NCBI RefSeq assembly: GCF_000004075.3
Contig: NC_026656.2
Coordinates: 20,718,607-20,782,606 of the forward strand
Direction: 5' to 3'
Origin: Cucumis sativus
Taxonomy: Eukaryota; Streptophyta; Magnoliopsida; Cucurbitales; Cucurbitaceae
DNA: 64,000 bases
This document shows, in pieces, positions 13,013 through 23,990 of this stretch (positions are counted from its first letter, which is position 1; the number at the start of each line of letters is the position of its first letter). The position numbers and the translations under genes were made by a program. Below the pieces are notes generated by a model. That model saw nothing but the letters and a program-made list of their open reading frames with translations. It was not told where the DNA came from and did not search any database.

Positions 13013-15246
13013 ATGTCCGAAGAAGAGAAACAAGTGAAACCGTATTCCGAGGCGTCAACGACTTCCTCGGTTGAAATTCAGAATTGGATAGAGTAATCGA
13101 TTTTTTTTTCTTTCTATTTTTTGGGAATTTCTCATTTGAATTTACCTTAAAATTTTCCTTTACTTCTCAGAGCGCAAGATTTGCTGAAGAAGAAACTGAT
13201 CAAAGAAGATGATTTGGAAGGGAACGGGGATGATTTGAAGTACGTCGGCGGCGTTGATATAAGCTTCTTAAAGGAAGATTCGTCAGTTGCGTGTGGTACG
13301 CTCGTGGTTATGGATCTTCAAACTCTTCAAGTTGTCTATGATGATTTCTCTCTTGCTACTGTTCAAGTTCCTTATGTCCCTGGCTTTCTCGCATTTAGAG
13401 AGGTTTCTTTTCCCTCATTTGTTATTTTTGCCTATTATTAGTTTATTCTTGATATCTTTTTTGAAATCCTGTGGCACAAGCGGTTTACTCTTGGTAATTC
13501 GATACATTTTGTTGCTTTGGTTCTTCAGGCCCCAGTTCTCTTGGAGCTTTTGGAAAGGATGAAAAAGAGAGCTCCTCTTTTGTATCCACAGGTGAATATT
13601 TAGTTGCCTGGGCTGACTTTTTTTACGCCACTCAAAAACAGTATTTTCTAGTTATGCTGAAATCATGTGGAGGTCATAATTTTTCAAAATGCACATATGA
13701 ATCTGTAACCTAGCACAGTTTTGTTACTCCTGAACCGGGAATTTTAGATACTGTTCACTACTTAGATCTCAACTCTTTGCCAATGCCCTCGTTGTCCAGT
13801 GTTGTTGATATGTCAATATAATTTTAAATCGAAAGGTTTGACATCGATATTCAAATGTGTATATTTATTCGTGAACTAGATTGTTTGACCTAAATACACT
13901 TGGAACGTAAAAAAAAATTGATCGTTAGCTCCAATATATCTATGAAACAAACAACAAAATAACCTAGTTTGAAGTAAAATTGATATCCATCAATATCTAC
14001 ATTGATATTTTAACCCTTGGTTGTAATAATAGTCTGCACTGGATATTTTTGCATTTCAAATGACTGTTATTTCTTTATTCGACCAGTTATTGATGGTTGA
14101 TGGCAACGGAATACTCCATCCTCGAGGTATTTTTTTTCTTTTCAAAGTCCTTAGTGGTGGCATCCTCTCTAGTTTTTCGAATTGTTGTAATTGGCTATGG
14201 TGTTCTACAACTTCAAGCTTGATTGAATATCTGTAGTAATATGAAATATCAATATAATATGCTATCTTGGAACACTGACCATTCCATGGGAGGAATGTGC
14301 AGGTTTTGGTTTGGCCAGTCATCTCGGCGTTCTTGCTAATTTGCCTACAATTGGAATTGGCAAGAATGTGAGTTTCGATTTCATATAACATGCCGTTGAT
14401 TTAAATGTTTAACCCCTTCAAGTATTCTGATGTGTTCTACAATGTCAATTTCAGCTGCATCATGTTGATGGTCTTACCCAGTCCAGCGTGAGGCAACTTC
14501 TTTCCGACGGCAAAAATAACGATTCTATAATAACTTTGAAGGGCATCTCTGGATGCATTTGGGGTGTGGTAAATGATATATAATCTTTTTTAGTAACTTA
14601 ATTTGGATGAGTTCTTAATTTCATTGTTCACATGCTTTGCTACCATCCATAATAGAACAGCTTTGATATGGGAAATTTGCTTAAGCTTTTCCTCTCCTTT
14701 CAGGCTATGAGATCTACTGTTGATTCATTGAAGCCTATATATGTTTCAATTGGTCATCGTGTTTCGCTTGATACTGCCATCAGGATTGTTAAAATCACTT
14801 GCACATTTCGTGTTCCAGAACCTATCCGACAGGTAGAACATAAATTTGGTTGAAAGATATCCATAATGATTATGACTTCTTCATTATAAATTCTGCCGAT
14901 AATTCTTATAATTCCTGTTATAGTTCACTTTTTAATCTAAATAGGTCGAGCTATGTTTTGTGTCAAAAAGAACCTGTTAATTGTTTCATAGGTTCATATG
15001 GTGGGTGGAGTAAATATATTATTGATCTTCCTCAACTTTCTTCCATGAACTGAATATCCAATGCTTGCTCTTGATTTATGACTTTTCTACTTAGTATTCA
15101 TGTTTGAATCTTGCTTTAGGGTTGAGATATTGATGTGAGATCGCTAAGATGTGATGTTTACTTCATATATGATTCAGGCTGACATTAGATCAAGAGAATA
15201 CCTCAGGAAATTTCAAATGGGAATGTTAAAAAGAACAACTTCATAG
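13013..15246 (+). CDS. ENDOV: Endonuclease V (nfi/EndoV family)
   Basis: Eight coding exons: 13013-13092, 13171-13402, 13529-13591, 14087-14126, 14303-14367, 14455-14568, 14704-14832 and 15178-15246. All introns are GT-AG, the frame is kept throughout, and the product is 263 aa, the usual family size. The RNase-H-like metal site is complete: D56 in YVGGVDISF, E104 at the end of PGFLAFRE, and D130 in LLMVDGNG followed by H136. The PYVPGF wedge motif that reads the lesion is at 94-99, and a GIGK loop lies just after LANLPT. In bacteria the family nicks DNA next to deaminated adenine (inosine); animal orthologues prefer inosine-containing RNA. Which substrate the plant enzyme prefers cannot be read from sequence. 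The start is the only ATG that opens the frame in exon 1. Confidence 0.95.
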
Positions 15247-15999
15247 CAAAGGTAACTTTTTTAGTCATGTGCACCTGAGATAATTTATGTTAAAAAAAGT
15301 GTAACCATTACTAGTTATCATGTTTTTGGGAAGCAAACACTTATCTGAGATTTACTCCACATGAAAATTTTAATAAATTCTATCATTAAGAAATGAAGAA
15401 GGATGATGGACTTGGGAGAAAATTAATGAAGGGGCCATCATTGGGTTCCATTGCCTGTGGGCTATACATAGTTAGGTCAACTGCAATAGGTCGTAGAAGA
15501 AAGACTAGAAAAGCTTAAGAACAATTATTGTTTGCTATGTCAGCATGTTCTTAAAAATAACGTAGAGTTCACAGACAACAACATTGTGGGTCCACAAATA
15601 TTTATGAATTCTAGTGTAAACAAAGGGATTACTAGAAATTCTCAATCAAGCTCATCCTTCCCTCCATTGAGCTTTGCCTAGATTATTGTTTTTTTTTATT
15701 GTCTTGGCATTTTCACTTTTAATTTTGGAAACATATTCATATTTTGTATTTTCTTACACGATAATAATAATAATAATTTAACCAATTTTGATATAAATTA
15801 ACTTCGACATACTAAATTTAAGGACAACTACAGGTAAAAATATACACAATTCCATTTCCTTGAGTATGAATAAGAAAGTGGCCTACATAAAATTTGTTTG
15901 TTAATTAATAATTTCATGGCTGTGTTCTTTTCCTTCTTTTCGTTCGTGGTTTAATAAAAATTTATTCTCCTAATTAAAAGGTCATTCTGTTGATTCTGA
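15247..15999. other. 3' flank of endonuclease V gene
   Basis: AT-rich sequence downstream of the EndoV stop. It contains the 3' UTR and a short TAA run near 15760. No gene is visible. Confidence 0.5.
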
Positions 16000-16218
16000 T
16001 CTTATATCATACATTTAGCTTTGTACTGAGTGCTGTTTTCTTATTTTGTGGACAAGGTGATTGCCTAATTGGTGTTGTCTTTGATTGAACCCATCAGATC
16101 AGATACAAAGACTCACCAAATTGCTGCAAGAAAGGTGGAGCAGATGAAAACATTGAAAGCTGCTCTCGGGTTGGGCACATTGGACGATAGTAAACAGGTT
16201 AAAGAAGAGATTTCTGAC
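16000..16218 (+). pseudogene. Orphan intron-plus-exon fragment of the cwf21/SRRM2-like splicing gene
   Basis: From 16099 to 16218 the plus strand encodes 40 codons that match codons 121-160 of the cwf21-domain gene on the opposite strand at 58890-59009. 34 of 40 residues are identical, including THQIAARK and EQMKTL. The homology continues upstream into noncoding sequence: GTGCTG, TTCTTATT and TTGATTGAAC occur in the same order as in the parent intron (59014-59100, minus strand). So this copy came from genomic DNA, not mRNA. After 16218 the similarity stops and the frame ends 9 codons later. It has no start and no other exons, so it is a dead fragment. Confidence 0.88.
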
Positions 16219-16254
16219 ATGAATGAGTTAACAATTGCTTGAACTACAAAAGCC

Positions 16255-17165
16255 ATCAACCAGGATGTAGGAAGGGACAATGAATGAAATGCCCCTCTCC
16301 TGTAAGTCGAGCTGCTTCGCCCCTATATTCTAATCTTTATCTTGTGCATGCACCGATTGAAAGACAGATGATTCTACTTCCTTTGTTTGGGGGAAAAAGA
16401 TGATGACCTGCCAGCGGACTGGACTTCTGGTCGAGCAGCCGATTAAGATTCGCGCCAAAACGTCTTCCTTTTGATCTTCTGCCTTCGTGTATGTTCCCAC
16501 TCATAGGTAAGGAATTCCACTTGTCTTCTTTTCTTTCCTCCCGGTAGTCTTTGTATTAATTTCATATGTGAAACAAATCTTCCTTACTTTCTTCAGCGAA
16601 ACCTCGGCTTTCTCTTTCTTCCTTTTAGTAGGCGTAGTCGGCTCTCAATTACGTCTTTTAGCCACTTTTCTTATCAATGAGAGGAATAGAAGAGAGGACC
16701 AGAATGCCATGAGAAGTCTGAATACTCTTTTTTGGAAGATAATTTAATTGAAAAAAAACATGGCGTTGAAAAAAAATAACATTTTCCCACACGGGTTCTG
16801 TTGAGAGTAAAGGAACCAAGAAGAAGCGCTTGATTGCCGATCATCCTCTTTCAACCAAGTGGGAATAGGAGATTAAGTATAATGCTTAGCTTAGACAGGT
16901 TTCTTTGTACTCTTTCATCCTAGTGATGGTGGAACTGAGAATGAAGATCGAACTCTCAGTCTGATTCAAGATCTTCTCTTTTGATTGTCATCCTTTGATT
17001 TGAATGACCAATCGATGAACTGAATTCATATGGCTAGTATGTATTCTTTCCATCAGTAGTCTGCGTGCAAGATAGAAGAGTTGGCCGAGCAGTAGAGGCC
17101 TCACCCTCTTCATGCGGATCAACAGGACCATAATCTACATCGAGGTTGACCCGACTAACCTTTTG
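16255..17165. other. Candidate organellar (mitochondrial-type) DNA insertion
   Basis: About 0.9 kb with composition unlike its surroundings: visibly less AT-rich, few homopolymers, no coding signature. Phrases such as GTCGAGCTGCTTCGCCCC, AAGAAGCGCTTGATTGCCGA and GTTGGCCGAGCAGTAGAGGC read like plant mitochondrial intergenic DNA. Ordinary AT-rich sequence resumes abruptly near 17165. I cannot run a search, so the source is inference; an old GC-richer transposon is the main alternative. Confidence 0.45.
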
Positions 17166-18637
17166 AGTTTTAGAGATTAATTTTGTAATTAATTAAAAAC
17201 TATAGTAAACGACAAACTCATTGACTTATAGTTGATGTAAAGAATATCATGCAGTGATACAATTTCGTATTCTTTTGATGAAACATTTCAAGGTATTAGG
17301 TTAAATTTTTGAAGTGTATAGTTTGATTCTTCATCTTCTCAATTACAAATAATAATAAAAAGATTTCAAGTTAAAATGCAACTTATAATTCGAATTACAA
17401 ATTGTTCTTACCTATAAATTATTTATGAAATTTTATCAAATTTAATATGTGATGGGGAAACTTTTTTTTCTATTATTATTATTCAAAAATTGTAAAACTT
17501 ACTAGTAAGATTGTAGTTTGGTTGTGTAAAAAAATATTAGGACAACCCTACAATAAAATAGGGAAGTGAGAAAGTGTTAAAATATTATTTTCCAACCTTC
17601 TCACTATTCAATAAAAAAATTATAGCCTATTGTACGTGATTTATTGACATAAATAAAGAAAACATTTTCATAATTTAAGGGAAAAAATAAAGTTCAACAG
17701 TTAAAATAAAACTTTCTAAAATTCAACGTTTAAAATAAAACTTCTAAAATGTCAAACGTATAATTGAACCAATTTCATACTTTAGGGACAATTTTGATCC
17801 TATAATATTAATATCCAAAAATGTTATAATGTCTTAGCACTAATATTATTTAACTTTTATGGGTAAAATATTAATATCCAAAAATGTTATAATGTCTTAG
17901 CACTAATATTATTTAACTTTTATGGGTAAAAAACAATACTTCATGTGAATATAGTATTAATACAAAAACATTTTTAGAATTAAATAAGAATTTAGGAGAG
18001 TTTAACTCGGAAACTTAAGTTGAATTAATAAAAATTGTCAACTAAATGTAGATTGAAGCCAATTCATTCATACTTTCTGACTCCACTTGTGGCCAATCAC
18101 CCTTTCACTATGGTAATTTACTTCAACAACGGCCACCTTGACGATTACCTTGGGCAACCAATTTCATCGATTATCTCCAACGACTATTTTGATGTAAATT
18201 AGCTTTTGAAGTTGGTGTGTAACATCATTTTAACTTCAGAATCACATTACAAAACTTTGCGAGCATGTTGACTGAGCCTATTAAAATTCAGTCCTTGTAA
18301 ACATGTAATATGACAATGGTCATAAATGTTCAATTATTTCATCTCAAGAATACTCAAAATTACGTTTCTTTTCTAAGAAAGAAGCAATGAGAAGCTGATA
18401 AGATGGGCCAAAAGCAATTAAAAGCTGCCAACCGTGGCAGCCACAGGATTGTAGGCTTCGACTCTACACAAAAATGGGTCAGCTAAAGCTCTAGGAAGAA
18501 GAAGCTTTAACCAAAGGATGAATAGTGAAAAACACAACTTCTAATTTCTATATCATATATTATCAACGGTGTAAAATTATCAGCCACGTTGTTCTAACCT
18601 CTTGAACGATCTCTCGATTCGGGACGACAAGAATGGC
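17166..18637. other. AT-rich intergenic region with a perfect tandem duplication
   Basis: No gene is visible. The right end is the 3' flank of the GT14 gene. The notable content is a 63-bp tandem duplication at 17804-17930. Confidence 0.6.
17804..17930. repeat. 63-bp perfect tandem duplication (two copies)
   Basis: The unit begins AATATTAATATCCAAAAATG and ends ATTTAACTTTTATGGGTA. Copy 2 starts at 17867. I see no difference between copies, so the duplication is recent or is an assembly artefact. Confidence 0.92.
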
Positions 18638-21600
18638 CTAAAGAGCTGTGTTGTAGTTAGAGAAAATGTGCAACAATCTTCCCAGAGTTTCTGGATAAAA
18701 TTTCCTCGCAAACAGATGGCATGGTCTCTTCACTCCGTTCCATATGCAGGGCCTCAAAGTCATCCTCTTCTGTAGGATCAAAGCAAAAACCATTTTCACA
18801 CACTTAAACGGTTTTTATATATATATTCGTCTATTTTCATAAATCAAGTTACAAGAGGCGATTTATTACTTTTTTTTCAAGTTTTGGAGAAATTAAAGTA
18901 ATTTCACTTTACTTGTTTATTACAACCACTTTCCCAATTTCCATTTTTTAATAGTACATCATGTTTTTGGAAAAAAAAAAAAAAACCCAACCCGGTGACT
19001 CAACCCAAAAATATTTGGGTTGGGTTAACCCCTTATATAAAACAGATAGGGTTTGAACTTTGACCAATCCAAATTTCGAGTAGGTCCAAAGAAGACCCCT
19101 AACCCAACTCAACCTATGAAGCATAAAGCAAGTACGTGAACCTGAAAATTGACTCATATACAATCTTCCTACCATTAAGCATAAAGCTAATATCTCATCT
19201 TCGTTTTTTTCTTTTTGACTCTTCTACATGTGAAAATTGTCACGTCCAAACAAGCAGAGATGAGGCCACCAATTTTTTATTAGGAGGCCAACTTTAATAT
19301 GGTAAATTTATTTAAGTATAACATTCCAAATTATATTGAGACTTTGAGATCTTAGTATGTTCTTTATGGTGGGCCAATGGCTGGAAAAACTAACTGCAGA
19401 ATCCAGGAAGAAAAAAGAAACAATTACATACCGGGACAGTAGTTGTAATGTGAATAATCTCGTCTATTGACTGCAAACACAATGACATTATCAAAACCAA
19501 TGTTTTCATATACTAGAAGCATAAGTATCAAAAAGAAGTAAAATTATTGGTCACGTACGGTGATATTCCTCAGAAGCTCATAGGTGACATCTTGAGTCCT
19601 ATATGTTTTTGGATGCCACTTTCCCTCAGACCAATCAACATGCGTTACTGACCAATTTGCAATTCCACCAGGGTCAATCATCTGATGTGAAACAATAGAT
19701 TATTCAGAGTAGACAGATAACAAAGCTATAATTGTCTAGAAAATGATCGTGTACTGACATGAAAAAGGGTTGGAAAATAGTGCTCATCGGCATAGCAGTT
19801 GGGGCCTTCCTTAGTTCGCTAAGAAAGTCGAGCAAGAGAAAAATAGGTCAATGAATAGAATTTTTTTATGAGTGATGACTTGAGAAAGAAAAGCACAGAA
19901 TACTTGTGTATTAAATCTAAAGCAATCAAATCAAATAAACTAGTAAACAAAAACAAGAAAGAACTCATTAAATAGTGTAGGCATAAGACAACCAAGATAA
20001 TATAATCCTTCGAAACGAAGCTGCAATGTTAATATATGACAGTCAAGCACGCACTTCGACACTCAATTATCCATTCGTAAGCAAAATATTCAGCCGACCT
20101 GCCTTCATAAAGCAAAAGATGGAAATGGAATAGACAAAAACATCAGCATACAAGGTAGATGAGTGCAACAAGAATTAATTAGATCGCTTCAGTATTGATT
20201 AGCTAGAGTCCTAAATAACATGAATAAAGCCAGAAGCACCATGTATTCGAGTTCAAAATATTGATTTGATATAGACTTAAAGATTCTAAATCTCTGCCTG
20301 AGTTGACTGACAAGAAAGCAAGAATAAGTCATTTGCAAGCATAAGCATGAGCATAAAACAGAAGCAATCTGATAATCGATCTATCAGAGGTGTAAACAGG
20401 TTCGGTTGAGTTGGGTTTGGTTGTCGGGTTACCATCCCTATGTATCAACTAATCTTTTCTTTTACCCTATTTTCTTTAGTTAATAATAAAATATATATTT
20501 TATATGTATAAAATTCGGATTAGGTTGGGTTTAACTGAATTTTTCAACCCCCAACCCAAAAAAAACCAAACTTTTGTACCCAACCCAACCCACATTTTAA
20601 ACTAACCCAACCCAACTCTTATAATATGGGTTGGGTAGTTTGGGTTGTCGGGTTATTCGATTCTTACAGGTCTACGGTTTATAATCAACACAAAAGATAA
20701 AGGTCACTACGACCAACAGATTACCTTGCAGTAATGCTTGAACTTTTTATAGTAAAGACTGTCAGCCATTACAATAATAGCATGTCGACGCTTCATAGAA
20801 AACCACTGAAATTTACAAGGTTAAAAATATATGGAGTGAGTACTCCTACTAAACGCCATCTTGAGAAAATAAAAATTTCATCAGAATTGACAGCTGTGAT
20901 GAAAGTGTTCGCATAGTAGCAGTAAGTAGTAGCCCAATTATGACTGCATCTACCTGAGAACCTTTACGGAAATCTTTCTTTTCAATTTCAGGTAACATGT
21001 GCTCTGAGTACCTACCAGTTCCATGAGGACCAGGGTCTTCAAAACTGTAATAAGAAACTTCTAATATCAGATTGGTGGGAGATCATAGTCATTTAGATTG
21101 GTCAAGGAGTTCAACTAAATTAAACAACCAAAGGTGACCAATGTTAAAAAATAAAGTTTCCTTACCAATCGATATAGCTGACGTTGGTAAATATCAAATA
21201 GTTGTAAATATACTCAAAGTCGTGAAGAGGTATGCAACTGAAACAGAAGTACAAATAGTAATCAGATAAGAACCCCATTGCACACAAATGTTGCAAAATC
21301 TTCAATCAACAAAAAACAAATAAAAAAGATATAACCACCTCTCAGATAATAAAACAAAGTGCTGATTATTGGGGTCTAAAAGTGCATTTGCCAAAAGTCT
21401 CTTCTCTGCATCAACCATAGAAATTTCTCCCCAGGCTACCTGAATATTGTTTGCTTATAGTTTCACATCAACAACTATTTCATATGGTAAAGCTATAAAT
21501 ATTTGAAGCTAAACAGCATCAACATTACCACCGATAACCAAGTACGAGGATTAATATAAGATATTACAATTACAAATGATGATAGAAAAAACTTCCATAG

Positions 21601-22845
21601 AGTTAATTCAATGTTCTCACACCTATCGCCAATCTCAAGAAATCCATTTCCAGGAAATCTATCACATTCAAGTACTTCATCAAATTTTAGAAGCCCATAA
21701 AAGAAGTTTGTCTAACAATAAAGCCATTGGGTATCAAATAATGAATCATGTATATAAACCAATAACAAGACAGAACAAATGACTATTAGTTAGTCATTTG
21801 TTAACATTTTGTCTGTTTTTTGAAGACAGTTTGACAAATCGAGAAGGAAAGAAGAGCCAAAGTCATTCTGGAATTAAGCAAGAGAAATAAATATGCGTTT
21901 TAACTTATCGTGTACTATGGTTTGAGACCCTTTTTCTATTCATTTTCAAGTCGCATCAAATATCTAACAAGGCTGCTTTACTACAATAACTGCATGGAGA
22001 AGCAGATAACAGTAAATATTCTTCATGACCCACCTTTTCACTGCGAATGTCACGACCAATAAAATGGGGGCTCGCACGCTCCACTTTCTCTCTAGATGCA
22101 TGCACGTATATAGAAAATCTGTCATCGTGGCCCTGAAAGACAAGAACTGGGTTAAGCACCTAACTCAATAAAGTCTACCAACCAAAGGTGCGGCAGAAGT
22201 TTTACATGGCATTCATGCCCTTCAAACTTCTCCACTGATAGATAAGTTTAAAATGAGTGCGTATACATAGCTAGCAATTCCCTAAACGTGAGATTCACAG
22301 TTAGAACAAAGATTGTCTCAAACCCTCCATGGATCAAACTTCCAAGTTCTAATTGACTAATGATTTCATGCGGGGAGGAAATTGTTATCCTAGAAAACTG
22401 TAAATATTTCACTGAAAATATCTCAAATGCAGATAAACTAAAGAAAATAATCTCTAATACAAATTGAAAAAAAGAAATCAAAGCTCCAAAGTTGAATATT
22501 AACCCTTACATCAAGAAATTTATGCCATAGCTTCTCAAAAGGTAGTGAACCTGGAGTCAAAAACATAAAGGCAATTTTCGGATTCTTAGATTGAGCTAGA
22601 GGTTTCTTCAAAATTTCCTTCATTATAACCCGAGTTGCAGTCTCTTCATCAGTTAATTCTCGATAAGCAACTGGCAGTGGCCGTTCAAATGCACCATTGA
22701 CACAGCCACTGGAAAAGATATAACAAAGCAGAGAGGTTCTATGTGGATAAACATAGGCACCAAATGCAAATATGCTGACCAACGAAACCAATATAACAAT
22801 GTCTACAGATGGCTTTAAACATGGCCTTTGACGTGATCCTGGCAT
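18638..22845 (-). CDS. GT14 glycosyltransferase (core-2/I-branching GlcNAc-transferase-like, former DUF266)
   Basis: Ten coding exons on the minus strand: 22510-22845, 22034-22132, 21339-21439, 21166-21237, 20954-21044, 20725-20805, 19759-19818, 19559-19681, 19432-19470 and 18638-18769. All joins keep frame and give 377 aa. Residues 14-33 are a single membrane anchor (VDIVILVSLVSIFAFGAYVY) after a short basic cytosolic tail: a type II Golgi enzyme. The luminal part has the family motifs in order: KIAFMFLT (90-97), YVHA (121-124), VLLSESCIPL (174-183), DPGP then GRYS, QWFSMKRRHA (233-242), CYADEHYF (267-274) and THVDW. The last exon ends with CIWNGVKRPCHLFARKF, typical of the plant subfamily. 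Plant members such as rice BC10 affect wall polymers, but the acceptor is unknown. A leader intron is likely (acceptor near 23008). Confidence 0.93.
18950..19165. repeat. CCCAACCC-rich dispersed repeat fragment in last GT14 intron
   Basis: Clusters of AACCCAACCC and GGGTTGGGTT motifs flank a short unique core. The same vocabulary occurs in the element at 20385-20674 in the same gene, so this is probably a truncated relative. No clean termini were found. Confidence 0.45.
20385..20674. mobile_element. hAT-type MITE (290 bp) in GT14 intron
   Basis: The left end starts CAGAGGTGTAAACAGG and the right end, read on the other strand, starts TAGACCTGTAAGAATCG. Both fit the YAG-rich termini of hAT elements. 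Flanking 8-mers, CGATCTAT (20377-20384) and CGGTTTAT (20675-20682), match at 6 of 8 positions, a plausible aged 8-bp target duplication. Inside are repeated GGGTTGGGTT and CCCAACCC blocks able to fold back. There is no transposase, so it is nonautonomous. It lies between the sixth and seventh GT14 coding exons. Confidence 0.65.
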
Positions 22846-23990
22846 ACTGAGTGTCTAGTGTGCAAGCTGCCATGAACGGTCAATTTTTGATAAAGGCGTT
22901 GTGGCCATGTTTCTCATGTATCCAGAAAAAGTCCCATCGCCATCAATGCCTTGTCTTATACACTACAACAAATATCAAACTAACACTCGTCGTTTACCAG
23001 CGAAAACCTGAAAAACATCAAAATTCTTAGCAATATTCAAAGATATAATCCATTAAACTATTGGTACAGTTAAATTTACTATAATCCATCAGCTTAAACT
23101 TTTAGGTCAATCTTTGTGTTCAAATTCATTTCTCTCTTCAATCAATATTATTTTCCACTTGCTCTTTTCAAATACATTAAACAAATAATAAATTAAATAC
23201 AAAGAAGGTCCTTAGATAAAGCAGTGGAAACTCTATGCCTAAACCAGTCACCTCAAAAAAAAAAAATCTTCAAGTCCCGGAAGAGGAACTACAAAATAAG
23301 TCATGGTGGAACAGTCAGTCCTTCGATCAAAAAAAGGCATGAGCAACCTTATTGCAAGTCCTATTACAAAAAAAATCCTTGTGACATTAACCTAACAAGC
23401 AAGGGAAATAATATCCTCACCAACATTCCACGTCTCAGATAAGCACACAAACTTTGTTAACGATTTCAATGACCTCCAAAGAATATGAATCAATCCTTAT
23501 TTTCCACTTGTTGAGTGTCGTCGTATAACGTAATTCATCAACTTAAGATCTTGGATCAATCGATAATTATGTAATATAATCTAAAAACCCAGGTGACAAA
23601 AAACCTAAAAAAATCGATGGATGGCCGCGTCCATAAGAAAGGTGGTGAAACAGATATATTAAATTAATGAACGAGAATATAAGCAGACAAATAAAAAACC
23701 CAAATGCATAGTTCACGAAGCGGAAAAAGAAAGAAGGCGAAGTGGAATCGGGGATCAATCAAAAGTGTAAACAAACAAGAAATGCATAAATCAGGATGGG
23801 GAGCAGCATCAGAAGGGATAAAAAACAAGGAAGAGCAGTGAAATAGATGAAATGCAGAAATGATGAAATGGTGATACGAATGAAGAAAAGAACCTGAGAT
23901 CAAAGGAGGGAGAGAGAGTAAAGTAGGGAGAGAGTGGCAGACATGTGAGTGAAGAGTGAGGAGAATAATTATTGTAGTGATCCCTGGACA
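22846..23990 (-). promoter_or_regulatory. GT14 5' leader with probable UTR intron
   Basis: Reading the minus strand, a good acceptor (TTTTTCAG then GTTTTCGC) ends at 23008, so the coding first exon probably starts near 23007. A matching donor, CTCAG|GTTC, is near 23895 and follows a GA/CT-rich stretch. This would place a first noncoding exon around 23895-23990 and a leader intron of about 0.9 kb. It is inferred from splice signals only. Confidence 0.4.

Noticed and set aside
18638-18769. Alternative frame in the last GT14 exon that is also open and would read EEDDFEALHMERSEE
   Set aside because: It requires one extra base at the junction. The phase-0 join gives the family's conserved C-terminus (CIWNGVKRPCHLFARKF).
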